From: UBA668 sp038234785
GTDB lineage: Bacteria > Actinomycetota > Acidimicrobiia > Acidimicrobiales > Ilumatobacteraceae
Assembly (NCBI GenBank): GCA_038234785.1
Contig: JBBQTC010000005.1
Coordinates: forward strand, 1 to 64,000
Reading direction: 5' to 3'
Length of the DNA stretch: 64,000 nt
Made by a program: the position numbers and the translations under genes
Shown here: piece after piece, positions 25,993 through 33,751 of the stretch
How positions within the stretch are numbered: position 1 is the stretch's first letter
How the letters are laid out: each line of letters begins with the position of its first letter
Notes under the pieces: model-generated
What the model saw: only the letters and a program-made list of their open reading frames with translations
Told to the model about the DNA's origin: nothing
Database searches by the model: none

Positions 25993-26022
25993 GGACAGGG
26001 CGCCGTGCTCGGCGCCCTGTCC
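25993..26022. terminator. Bidirectional hairpin terminator
   Basis: GGACAGGGCGCC (25993-26004) and GGCGCCCTGTCC (26011-26022) form a perfect 12-bp stem with a 6-nt loop between the convergent phosphoesterase and gamma-glutamyltransferase-like genes. No long T-run follows, as is usual for actinobacterial terminators. Confidence 0.75.
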
Positions 26023-26046
26023 GCTGCGAACCGCCAACCACCGCGC

Positions 26047-27504
26047 TCAGATCCCGAGCGCGAGCCCGACGGTTCGTGGATCTGCCGCGGCCTGCCATGC
26101 TTCGCCCGGCGGCGGCACCCGAATGATCTGTTGCGCCGAGCGGCATCCCCACCGCGACGCCTTGACGACGCGGCCGGCGACGTCGAACGTGTCGGCGTCG
26201 GCGATGCCGAGCTCGAAGCGCACGCCATCGTCGTCGGGCAGCCACTCCCACAGCGGCGCGGCGACCAGCACACCGGGGCGCTCCTCACCGGCGAGCAACC
26301 TCGCCACCGACTGTGCGTTCCACGGCAGTTGGTTGGCGCCGCCGGGCGTGCCCCCGACGAAGCGAACTGCACCCTCGACGTCGGACAATGCCCACGCGTG
26401 CAACGTGGTCACGGGACGGCGGCCCGCAACAGGGAAGTTGGGGTGGCCTTCCTCCGGCGTGAAGCCGCGGCCGGCGCGATTGGCCAACGGGAGTTGGAAC
26501 GTCGGCTCGACGATGCCGCTACCGAAGCGCGGGTACGAGTTCGAATGCACGACCACCGCCACATTGCCGTCGTCGTCGGCCGCGGAGACGATCGAGGTGC
26601 CGCTGGGGTCGCCGAGCGTTCGCCGTTGATGGTCGATCGCAGCCATGACCGCGAGATGGAGACCGGCGGGCGTCGCCTCGCCCTGCGAGTAGCGCGAGAT
26701 GGCGTCGAGCAAGCTCGGACCGTGCGTCGGCGCCGGCGTCGACCACAGCCGACGCCCGTCGACGGTGACCTCGGCGCAGGGCAGCCACTCTGCGGTGGCG
26801 TGGACGAAGTCCGATCGGCGCAGAGCCCCGCCGCGCGACTCGACGGCCCGCTCGATCGCATCGCCCACCGGCCCTTCGAGCAGCGCCCCGCCGCGCAGCA
26901 CCCATTCCTCCAATGCGGCCGCGAGCCCGGGCAGCCGGACAACGGCGCCCGGCGCGATCGCCGCACCGTTGGGGAAGTAGACGCAGCCTTCGGGATGCAT
27001 CTCGGCGACCAGCGCGAGCGCCTGCTCGGACAGCTTCGTGCAGACCGCTGACCAGGGGAACCCGTCGAGTGCGAGGCGTTGCGCTGGTGCGGCCAATCGA
27101 GTACGGGGCAGTCGACCCAGCGCGGCGAGCGCCGCATAGCCTGCCGCGGCGGCCGGCGGACCGACGCTGTCTGCGCCGACGTCGCGCCACCGTCCGGAGC
27201 GGGCCACTGCCGCATGACCCGCCGCGGCACCGCCCACCGCGACCAGTGCCTCCGGGACAGCGGCACCCGCCCGCAGCACGATTGCGATGAGGTCTCCCCC
27301 GAGCCCGCACTTCGGCGGCAGCAGCACCGACTCGGCGAGCGCCGCGGTGACGACCGCATCGAACGCGTTCCCACCATCGGCCAGCACGGTTGCTGCGGCG
27401 AGCGCAGCCTGCGGCGCGGCGGCCGCGACGACACCGTGCGCCCCGCGAGCAGTGACCTGCTCGGCCATGGTGGCCACTTCGGGCGACAGGCGCTCCCTGC
27501 TCAT
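26047..27504 (-). CDS. Gamma-glutamyltransferase-family protein (N-terminal nucleophile hydrolase)
   Basis: The 485-residue protein resembles gamma-glutamyltransferase, with GGNAFDAVVTAALAESVLLP in the large part, then T303 in SGTSIVSAADDDGNVAVVV where the family self-cleaves to expose its Thr nucleophile, and FVGGTPGGANQLPWNAQSV near the end. No signal peptide is seen, so it is probably cytoplasmic. Cytoplasmic relatives hydrolyse gamma-glutamyl or other amides. It is divergent from the diiron oxidase across operator site D and may deconjugate an imported amide. Confidence 0.85.
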   Translation of the reverse strand: MSRERLSPEVATMAEQVTARGAHGVVAAAAPQAALAAATVLADGGNAFDAVVTAALAESVLLPPKCGLGGDLIAIVLRAGAAVPEALVAVGGAAAGHAAVARSGRWRDVGADSVGPPAAAAGYAALAALGRLPRTRLAAPAQRLALDGFPWSAVCTKLSEQALALVAEMHPEGCVYFPNGAAIAPGAVVRLPGLAAALEEWVLRGGALLEGPVGDAIERAVESRGGALRRSDFVHATAEWLPCAEVTVDGRRLWSTPAPTHGPSLLDAISRYSQGEATPAGLHLAVMAAIDHQRRTLGDPSGTSIVSAADDDGNVAVVVHSNSYPRFGSGIVEPTFQLPLANRAGRGFTPEEGHPNFPVAGRRPVTTLHAWALSDVEGAVRFVGGTPGGANQLPWNAQSVARLLAGEERPGVLVAAPLWEWLPDDDGVRFELGIADADTFDVAGRVVKASRWGCRSAQQIIRVPPPGEAWQAAADPRTVGLALGI

Positions 27505-27561
27505 CGACCGTGCGAATCGCTCAGCGAGGAATTTCTCCGGAGATCTTGCGCGCTCGTCATG

Positions 27562-27580
27562 TTCGTATACAATATACGAA
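27562..27580. promoter_or_regulatory. GntR-type operator, site D (best palindrome)
   Basis: TTCGTATACAATATACGAA has perfect 8-bp arms around CAA, in the 117-bp gap between the gamma-glutamyltransferase-like gene and the divergent oxidase operon. The core GTATACAATATAC is the best reference for sites A, B and C. TACAAT inside it could be the -10 element of the oxidase operon. Confidence 0.7.
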
Positions 27581-27621
27581 TCGTCCCACCGACGTCCACG
27601 TCGAAGAAAGGTAGTGCTCCG

Positions 27622-28356
27622 ATGGTCGAGTTGCTGTCCAAGTCCGATTTCCGAGTCGCCCTCGAGAATGCGATCAAGGGCCGCGAGGCCAAGAACGCAT
27701 CGTTCTCCCAGGCCTGGGCCAACGGCGAACTCAGCCGCGAGCACTTCGCCCGGTGGGCCGAGAACCACTACCACTACGTGGGTCCCTTCGCCGACTACCT
27801 CGGGTACATCTACTCCAACACTCCCGACACCGCGACCGATGCCAAGGACTTCCTGCTCCAGAACATGTACGAAGAGGAACTGTCCGACGTCCGCCACACC
27901 GACCTCCTGATCCGATTCGCCGAGGCGTGCGGCACGACCCGCGAGCGCGTGATGGACGTCGACAACGCGACTGCCGTCACCCGCGGCCTGCAGGGTTGGT
28001 GCTACGCCATCTCGATGCGCGAGCACTTCGCTGTCGCCACGGCGGCGCTGGTCGTGGGCCTCGAGTCGCAAGTCCCCTCGATCTACCGGCGTCAGTACCC
28101 GGTGCTGATCGAGAAGTACGGCTTCACCGAGGAAGAGGCCGAGTTCTTCGACCTCCACATCACCTCCGACGAGATCCACGGCGAGCGCGGCTACCAGATC
28201 GTCCTCGAGCACGCCACGACCCCCGAGCTCCAGCAGCGTTGCCTTCAGCTCGTGCGTCACGGCGCGGAGGCCCGCTTCAGCTACACCAAGGCGCTCTACG
28301 ACACCTACGTGAAGCCCGAAGCCGACGTGGCGAATCCCGAGCCGGCGCTCGCCTGA
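27622..28356 (+). CDS. Heme-oxygenase-like diiron oxidase (HDO; TenA/PqqC/CADD-like)
   Basis: The 244-residue all-helical protein has the six-ligand pattern of heme-oxygenase-like diiron oxidases: E85 and H92 (EELSDVRH), E148 (VVGLESQ), H179, D183 and H186 (DLHITSDEIH). From memory this matches the spacing in CADD almost exactly. Family members perform N-oxygenation, C-C cleavage or pABA synthesis with O2. A GAAAGG ribosome site precedes the ATG. It is followed within 7 bp by two Fe-S protein genes that could deliver its electrons. Confidence 0.85.
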   Translation: MVELLSKSDFRVALENAIKGREAKNASFSQAWANGELSREHFARWAENHYHYVGPFADYLGYIYSNTPDTATDAKDFLLQNMYEEELSDVRHTDLLIRFAEACGTTRERVMDVDNATAVTRGLQGWCYAISMREHFAVATAALVVGLESQVPSIYRRQYPVLIEKYGFTEEEAEFFDLHITSDEIHGERGYQIVLEHATTPELQQRCLQLVRHGAEARFSYTKALYDTYVKPEADVANPEPALA

Positions 28357-28363
28357 GTTCCTG

Positions 28364-28723
28364 ATGCCGACCATTCGGTTCTCCACCAGCAACCGGGAGG
28401 TCCAGTTCCCGGATGGCGACGAGGTGAACGTGCTCCGAGTCGCCATCCGGAACGAGATCCCACTGCCGTTCAAGTGCGCCAGTGGGAATTGCGGGACGGA
28501 TCGCATTCGTATCGAGGAAGGCGCAGAGCATTGCGTCACGGCCCGACGCCGCGAGCGCGAGCGGCTCGGCGACCTCATCGATGACGGCTACCGACTCGCC
28601 TGCCAGCTGTACGTCAACGGCGACATCACCGTCGCCTGGGACCCCGACCAGACCGCCCTCACCGGGGGCCGCGCCTACGAGCGTCTGAAGCAGGTCTGGC
28701 TTGCGAAGGACGACTCTGCATGA
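28364..28723 (+). CDS. [2Fe-2S] ferredoxin-like protein with Asp in place of the third Cys
   Basis: The 119-residue protein has a plant-type ferredoxin fold, but the cluster loop reads CASGNCGTDRIRI: C38-x4-C43-x2-D46, with C80 (LACQ) as the far ligand and an extra C57. The canonical motif has Cys at the D46 position. Either Asp ligates the cluster, C57 replaces it, or the cluster is labile. It sits between the diiron oxidase and Rieske genes and probably passes electrons in that set. Confidence 0.8.
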   Translation: MPTIRFSTSNREVQFPDGDEVNVLRVAIRNEIPLPFKCASGNCGTDRIRIEEGAEHCVTARRRERERLGDLIDDGYRLACQLYVNGDITVAWDPDQTALTGGRAYERLKQVWLAKDDSA

Positions 28724-29088
28724 CCGAGTGGTTCGATGTCGGCTCGCGTGCCGACCTCACGAAAGCGCGCAACAAGCTCGTCGTCGATGTGAACGGCACC
28801 GATGTGTTGGTACTCGCACACGGCGACGGGCTGTACGCGCTGGCCAACATCTGCATCCATCGCGACCGTGAACTGTCCAAGGGCGTCGTGCTCAACGGCA
28901 AGCTCGTCTGCCCTGGTCACCAGTGGGCCTTCGCACTCGACACCGGTTACGAAGCGGTGAAGGACGAGTGCCAGCCCACGTTCCCGATCCGCGAGGTCGG
29001 CGACCGTCTCGAGGTCGGGATCGAAACCGACGCGACGGGCGTCTCCGTCCACGCTCGCGCGGCCGGCGACGCCGACCACGACGGCTGA
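28720..29088 (+). CDS. Rieske [2Fe-2S] ferredoxin
   Basis: The 122-residue protein carries a full Rieske motif, C45-I-H47 and C64-P-G-H67 (ICIHRDREL and LVCPGHQWAF), in the small soluble form used as electron carriers for oxygenases. The ATG overlaps the previous stop (ATGA). The last 20 residues are polar and likely flexible. It closes the three-gene oxidase operon. Confidence 0.9.
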   Translation: MTEWFDVGSRADLTKARNKLVVDVNGTDVLVLAHGDGLYALANICIHRDRELSKGVVLNGKLVCPGHQWAFALDTGYEAVKDECQPTFPIREVGDRLEVGIETDATGVSVHARAAGDADHDG

Positions 29089-29168
29089 TCTCCGCGCCGC
29101 CACCGCGCCGCCACCTCGGCGTCCCCCATCCCTCGCCGACCGCGGCGTCCCCCATCCCGACCCCCATC

Positions 29169-29256
29169 CGAGTGGGTACTCGCACCCCGAGGTGCGAGTA
29201 CCCACTCGCACGCGCGCCCGCGGACTCGGACCGGCGTCGTGACACTCGGACCGGCG
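29169..29256 (+). repeat. Intergenic repeat element B, copy 1 (long stem plus 20-bp-period repeats)
   Basis: An 18-bp perfect inverted repeat, CGAGTGGGTACTCGCACC at 29169-29186 against 29191-29208 with a 4-nt loop, is followed by ACTCGGACCGGCG at 29224 and again at 29244, exactly 20 bp apart. The same order, stem then 20-bp-period CACTCGGACCG repeats, occurs on the minus strand at 42917-43043. It lies just downstream of the Rieske gene; bases 29089-29168 hold only GC-rich repeats such as GCGTCCCCCATCCC. Confidence 0.7.
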
Positions 29257-29263
29257 GCGTCTC

Positions 29264-29304
29264 CTTCATGGAAGCTTCATGCCGGCGCTCCTCGACGCTT
29301 CATG
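29264..29304 (+). promoter_or_regulatory. Three CTTCATG direct repeats upstream of the secreted-protein gene
   Basis: CTTCATG occurs at 29264, 29275 and 29298, spaced 11 and 23 bp, which is one and about two helix turns. Direct repeats with 11-bp spacing are the usual target of OmpR/PhoB-type response regulators, and such a regulator is encoded 450 bp downstream. The site ends 53 bp before the start of the small secreted protein. Confidence 0.5.
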
Positions 29305-29357
29305 GGGCCGTTGTTCAATGCACTCATCGCAAAGAACGACTCAAGGAGATGAGCACG

Positions 29358-29684
29358 ATGCGCACACTTCACAAGGGATTGATCATCGGTGGGGCCACGT
29401 TGGCAGTACTGATTCCCGCAGGACTGGTCGCCGCCGACCAGGTCGGCCCCGGCAACATGCACGGACGCGGCAATGGCACCATGAACCAGGACTGCGACCA
29501 CGACCAGATCCAGGCCCGAGACGGCACCGGAGTCATGCACGACGCGAACAGCGCAACGGCAACTGCCAACAGGACCGCCAACGGCATGGGCGCCCAGCAC
29601 CGTTCGGGTGCCATGGACGGCAGTGGTCCCCGTGCCGACCGCCCCATGGACGGCACCGGAAACCAGGCACGCTCGGGCGGATGA
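29358..29684 (+). CDS. Small secreted protein, His/Met/Asn/Gly-rich
   Basis: The 108-residue protein has a signal peptide (RTLHKGLIIGGATLAVL then LVAADQ) and a mature part of low complexity with DCDHDQ and repeated MHG, MDG and NG units. I chose the ATG at 29358, 9 bases after AAGGAG, over the one that touches the ribosome site. The mature chain could bind metal through His, Cys, Asp and Met. It precedes the two-component genes and may be their target. Confidence 0.7.
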   Translation: MRTLHKGLIIGGATLAVLIPAGLVAADQVGPGNMHGRGNGTMNQDCDHDQIQARDGTGVMHDANSATATANRTANGMGAQHRSGAMDGSGPRADRPMDGTGNQARSGG

Positions 29685-29704
29685 ATCCCTCCCAGGCCAG
29701 CGCA

Positions 29705-29733
29705 GGAGCGCCGTCCCGACCGGACGGCGCTCC
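29705..29733. terminator. Hairpin terminator after the secreted-protein gene
   Basis: GGAGCGCCGTCC (29705-29716) and GGACGGCGCTCC (29722-29733) make a perfect 12-bp stem with a 5-nt loop between the secreted-protein gene and the response-regulator gene. It may end the upstream transcript or partly attenuate read-through. Confidence 0.65.
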
Positions 29734-29752
29734 GGCGCGTCAGAATGACCAC

Positions 29753-30448
29753 ATGGCGCGAGCTCCCCTGGTCCTGGTGGTCGACGACGAGGGGCCGATT
29801 CGGGAAATCGTTCGCCGTTACCTGACCGCCGAGGGGATCGACGTGGTCGAGGCCGAGGACGGACCCGGAGCCATGGATCGGTTCGTCGAGCACCAACCCG
29901 ACGTCGTGCTGCTCGACGTCATGCTCCCTGGGTTCGACGGCATCGAGGTGCTGCGCAGAATCCGGGCGACCAGCGATGCCTACGTGTTGATGCTCACGGC
30001 GCGCACCGAGGAGACGGACCGCATCATCGGGTTGTCCGTCGGCGCCGACGACTACATCACCAAGCCGTTCAGCGCTCGCGAGCTGACGGCACGAGTCAAG
30101 GCCGTGCTTCGTCGCCCGCACATGATTGGCTCGACGGCGACACGCCAGGAGTTCGGACGGCTCTCCATCGACGAGGAACGGCGCGAGGTGCGAGTCGATG
30201 ACCGGATGGTCGACCTCAGCGCACTCGAGTTCGACCTGTTGACGACGCTCAGCATGAAACCTGGTCAGGTGCTCAGCCGCCGCCAGCTGCTCGAACGAGT
30301 CTGGGGGTTCGACTACTTCGGCGACGAGCGCGTGGTCGATGTACACATCCGCAACCTCCGCCGCGCGCTCGGCGACAGCGTCGATGCCCCGGTCTGGATC
30401 GCGACCGTGCGCGGCGTCGGCTACAAGTTCCTCGAGGCGACGCGATGA
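29753..30448 (+). CDS. Two-component response regulator, OmpR/PhoB family
   Basis: The 231-residue protein has a receiver domain with the acidic pocket VVDDEG, phosphoacceptor D55 (VVLLDVMLPG), Thr in MLTART and Lys in ITKPFSA, then a winged-helix DNA-binding domain ending VDVHIRNLRRAL and VRGVGYKF. It overlaps the kinase gene (ATGA). CTTCATG direct repeats upstream of the small secreted-protein gene are a plausible target. Confidence 0.93.
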   Translation: MARAPLVLVVDDEGPIREIVRRYLTAEGIDVVEAEDGPGAMDRFVEHQPDVVLLDVMLPGFDGIEVLRRIRATSDAYVLMLTARTEETDRIIGLSVGADDYITKPFSARELTARVKAVLRRPHMIGSTATRQEFGRLSIDEERREVRVDDRMVDLSALEFDLLTTLSMKPGQVLSRRQLLERVWGFDYFGDERVVDVHIRNLRRALGDSVDAPVWIATVRGVGYKFLEATR

Positions 30449-31521
30449 AGCACGCGTCCATCCACACCCGCCTCCTCGTCTCGTTCGCGCTGGTGGTCGC
30501 CACGGGGGCAGCGACCTTCTACGTCGCCGCCCGATTCCTCGTGCCTCGATTCTTCGACGAGCGCATGGGCAGCGGCGGGATGGGCATGGGGAACGGCAAC
30601 CTGTCGAACCAGCACGACGCACTCGTATCGGCGGTGAACACGTCGATGCTGATTGCACTCGCCGCAACGCTGGTGAGCTCGACCTTGATCGCCGTCGTGA
30701 TGAGTCGACGGACGCTCCGCAGCGTCGGTGAGCTCCGCGCCGGAACCGGGCGTCTCGCCGCAGGGCACTACGACACTCGCATCGATCGTCCGGGCGAGGC
30801 CGAACTTGCGGAGCTCGCCGACGACATCAACCACCTGGCTGCGACGCTCTCCGAAACAGAGCAACGACGGGCAGCGCTGATCGGCGACGTCGCTCATGAG
30901 ATGCGCACGCCACTGACAACGATCAGCGGGACGCTCGAGGGCTACGACGACGGCCTCTTCACCGCAACAGAACTTTCGTCGACGGTCCACGTCGAGGTCG
31001 ACCGTTTGCACCGTCTTGCGAGTGACCTTGCATCGGTCTCGCGGGCCGAGGAGGGGCGCCTCGATCTGGACCGGCACGTGAGCGATCTCGATGAGGTCGT
31101 GACCACCGTGGTGGACCGCCTCCGGCCGCGTTTCGTCGCCGCCGACGTGACGCTGACCCACCAGGCAACCGGTCCGCTGCCGGCACGGTTCGACCGCGAA
31201 CGGATGGTGCAGGTCGTCTCGAACCTCCTCACCAACGCGCTGGCGTACACGCCGGCGGGCGGCTCGGTCGAGGTTCGAACCTCCACGACCGAAGCCGCCG
31301 TGCACGTCAGCGTCACCGACACCGGACGTGGTCTGGAACGTCCTGACCTCGAGCGCGTCTTCGAGCGGTTCTATCGCGTGCACCGCGACGATCACAGCGG
31401 CGGCACGGGGATCGGTCTCACCATCAGCCGCGCGATCGTCCACGCCCACGGCGGGGAGCTCACCGCAACGTCAGCCGGGCATGACCGTGGCACGACGTTC
31501 GCGCTGACGCTGCCCGCCTGA
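30445..31521 (+). CDS. Sensor histidine kinase
   Basis: The 358-residue kinase has two membrane helices (about 9-30 and 62-86), a short outside loop between them that is unusually Met- and Gly-rich (MGSGGMGMGNGNLSNQH), a HAMP domain, the H-box DVAHEMRTPL with H151, and ATPase boxes (NLLTNALAY, DTGRGL, GGTGIGL). The Met-rich loop could sense copper or silver, but that is inference. It is the partner of the preceding regulator. Confidence 0.92.
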   Translation: MKHASIHTRLLVSFALVVATGAATFYVAARFLVPRFFDERMGSGGMGMGNGNLSNQHDALVSAVNTSMLIALAATLVSSTLIAVVMSRRTLRSVGELRAGTGRLAAGHYDTRIDRPGEAELAELADDINHLAATLSETEQRRAALIGDVAHEMRTPLTTISGTLEGYDDGLFTATELSSTVHVEVDRLHRLASDLASVSRAEEGRLDLDRHVSDLDEVVTTVVDRLRPRFVAADVTLTHQATGPLPARFDRERMVQVVSNLLTNALAYTPAGGSVEVRTSTTEAAVHVSVTDTGRGLERPDLERVFERFYRVHRDDHSGGTGIGLTISRAIVHAHGGELTATSAGHDRGTTFALTLPA

Positions 31522-31548
31522 CATCGATACGTCGGATACCGTCGACAC

Positions 31549-31959
31549 ATGACACCCGACGAGATTGCGGCTCTCGTGCACGTTCGCAGGGCGCGTGATC
31601 GCATCGATCGCGACTACGCCCAGCCGCTCGACGTCACTGCCATGGCCCGAACCGCACTCATGTCACCCGCACACTTCTCGCGCAAGTTCCGCGCCGCGTA
31701 CGGGGAGACCCCGTACTCGTACCTGATGACCCGTCGCATCGAACGGGCGAAGGCGTTGCTTCGTCAGGGTTGCTCGGTCACCGACGCGTGCGTCGCGGTC
31801 GGGTGCACCTCGCTCGGCTCGTTCAGCGCCCGCTTCACCGAGATCGTCGGTGTCACACCCTCGCACTACCGCCGGCGCGACCACTCCGACCACGAGGTCG
31901 TTCCGTCGTGCGTGAGCAAGGTCGTGACGCGCCCCCAGCGCACCGCCGTCGGCGTCTGA
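31549..31959 (+). CDS. AraC-family transcriptional regulator, DNA-binding domain only
   Basis: The 136-residue protein is little more than the double helix-turn-helix of AraC regulators: ALMSPAHFSRKFRAAYGETPYS and the second helix pair CVAVGCTSLGSFSARF followed by GVTPSHYRRR. There is no ligand domain. It is followed 65 bp later by a VOC gene on the same strand, a pair I recall from many actinobacteria in which the regulator probably controls the VOC protein. Confidence 0.88.
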   Translation: MTPDEIAALVHVRRARDRIDRDYAQPLDVTAMARTALMSPAHFSRKFRAAYGETPYSYLMTRRIERAKALLRQGCSVTDACVAVGCTSLGSFSARFTEIVGVTPSHYRRRDHSDHEVVPSCVSKVVTRPQRTAVGV

Positions 31960-32024
31960 CGCACCGACGAACAAAGCAGGATCGAAGAAGCATCGCGCTC
32001 GAAGGATTTCGTACGGTGCTTCCC

Positions 32025-32423
32025 ATGACCACCACCGTTTCCGCCATGTTCATTCCGGTCCACGATCCCGATGAGGCCCTGGGGTTCTATCGAGACGCAC
32101 TCGGCCTCGACGTCCGCAACGATGTTGCTGCCGACGGCTTCCGTTGGGTCACCGTCGGGTCTCCTGGACAGAACGTCGACATCGTGCTCTTCCAGCCGCA
32201 CGGAGGTCGCTCGCAGGCCGAGGGCGACGCCTTGCTCACGCTCGTGACACAGGGTTCGCTGCAGGCCGCGATCTTTCGTTCCGACGACCTCGACGCCACG
32301 TTCGAGAAGGTCAAGGCCTCCGGCGCGGAGGTCCTCCAGGAACCGGTCTCCCAACCCTGGGGCGCGCGCGACTGCGCGTTTCGCGACCCCTCGGGCAACC
32401 TCGTTCGCATCGCCCAGGCCTGA
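32025..32423 (+). CDS. VOC-family protein
   Basis: The 132-residue single-domain protein has the VOC beta-alpha-beta repeats: FIPVHDPDEALGFYRDALGL at the start and AFRDPSGNLVRIAQA at the end, with metal-ligand-type Glu and His positions only partly conserved. It could be a glyoxalase-like or resistance protein. It forms a likely operon with the AraC-type regulator upstream. Confidence 0.85.
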   Translation: MTTTVSAMFIPVHDPDEALGFYRDALGLDVRNDVAADGFRWVTVGSPGQNVDIVLFQPHGGRSQAEGDALLTLVTQGSLQAAIFRSDDLDATFEKVKASGAEVLQEPVSQPWGARDCAFRDPSGNLVRIAQA

Positions 32424-32475
32424 CGGTGCGCACTGCGGTCGCAGATGACCGCTGCCGGTCTGCTCAGCTAGGGGA

Positions 32476-33720
32476 ATGCAGTTCGGCATCTTCTACGAAC
32501 ATCAGCTCCCCAAGCCATGGAGCGACGACGACGAGTTCTGCCTCCTTCGCGACGCACTCGATCAGGTCGAGCTCGCGGACCGGCTGGGCTTCGACTACGC
32601 ATGGGAGGTCGAGCATCACTTCCTCGACGAGTACTCGCACTCGTCAGCGCCGGAGGTGTTCCTCGCCGCGGCGGCCGCTCGCACGAAGCGAATTCGGCTC
32701 GGGCACGGCATCCGCCAGGTGATCCCGAACTACAACCATCCCGCCCGCACTGCAGAGGGGCTGGCGACGCTGGACCTCATCTCCGATGGCCGGGTCGACT
32801 TCGGGATCGGAGAGGGCGCTACCCGGCTGGAGCTGCACGGCTTCGGCATCCCTGCCAAACAGAAGCGGGCGATGGCGCTCGAGGCCGCCGAGCAGATCGC
32901 CAACATGATGGTGCTCGACCCCTACCCCGGATACACGTCGGACACGTTCTCGATGCCGTGCCGGAACGTGCTGCCCAAGCCCCGGCAGAAGCCGCACCCC
33001 CCGATGTGGATGGCGTGCACGAATCGCGACACCATCAAGGTCGCTGCTCGCAACGGACTGGGCGCCCTCGCGTTCAGCTTCGTCGATCCCGACGAGGCGA
33101 AGTCGTGGGTCGACGTCTACTACGACATCATCCGCAGCGAGGAGTGCGTGCCGATCGGCCATGCGGTGAACCCCAACATCGCGCTCGTCACCGGGTTCTC
33201 CCTCCACGACGATCGAGCCGAGGCGATCCGTCGCGGCCAGGAAGGCTTCGAGTTCTTCGGCTATGCCCTGAACGCGCTCGTTGCCCACGATCAGGTGCCC
33301 GGCCGAACCGACCTCTGGGGCGAGTTCCAGGCCCGCCGCTCCCCCGACAGCGTCGATCTCAAGATCGCCGCCGCGGCCGAGCACGACGACACGTACGCGA
33401 GCTGCATCGGCACGCCAGCCGACGCAACTCGTTACCTGCACCAGATGCGTGAGGTCGGCGTCGACCAGGTGATCTTCATCCAGCAAGCCGGCAGGAACCG
33501 GCACGCCGACATCTGTGCGTCACTCGAACTGTTCGCAGCCGAGGTGCTCCCAGAGTTCGCCGACGACGCGGACCGTCGTCGTCGCAAAGCTGACGAGTTG
33601 GCACCGTTCGTCGAGGCCGCACTGGCTCGCAAGACGTGGATGCAACCGCTCGCCGATGCGGAGATCCCGATCGTTCCGGCATCGGTCGCAAAGGCACAGA
33701 CGTCCGGCAGCCTCGCCTGA
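32476..33720 (+). CDS. LLM-class flavin-dependent oxidoreductase (second)
   Basis: The 414-residue protein starts MQFGIFYEHQLPKPW and has WEVEHHFLDEYSHSSAPEVF, the bacterial-luciferase-like substrate and FMN region, then LDLISDGRVDFGIGEGATR. It belongs to the long, LuxA-like branch and differs from the protein at 22610-23599. It probably oxygenates a small molecule using reduced flavin from another enzyme. It stands alone with no pathway neighbours. Confidence 0.88.
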   Translation: MQFGIFYEHQLPKPWSDDDEFCLLRDALDQVELADRLGFDYAWEVEHHFLDEYSHSSAPEVFLAAAAARTKRIRLGHGIRQVIPNYNHPARTAEGLATLDLISDGRVDFGIGEGATRLELHGFGIPAKQKRAMALEAAEQIANMMVLDPYPGYTSDTFSMPCRNVLPKPRQKPHPPMWMACTNRDTIKVAARNGLGALAFSFVDPDEAKSWVDVYYDIIRSEECVPIGHAVNPNIALVTGFSLHDDRAEAIRRGQEGFEFFGYALNALVAHDQVPGRTDLWGEFQARRSPDSVDLKIAAAAEHDDTYASCIGTPADATRYLHQMREVGVDQVIFIQQAGRNRHADICASLELFAAEVLPEFADDADRRRRKADELAPFVEAALARKTWMQPLADAEIPIVPASVAKAQTSGSLA

Positions 33721-33751
33721 TCTGGTCGGGGTCCGCGAAGCCGAGGACCTC

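Noticed and set aside
26005..27051. Plus-strand open frame opposite the gamma-glutamyltransferase-like gene
   Set aside because: It is antisense, Arg-rich and without motifs, while the minus strand gives a complete enzyme.
9014..29088. Whole catabolic cluster as a recently acquired genomic island
   Set aside because: No integrase, transposase, tRNA or flanking direct repeats were seen and base composition looks the same as in the neighbouring genes.
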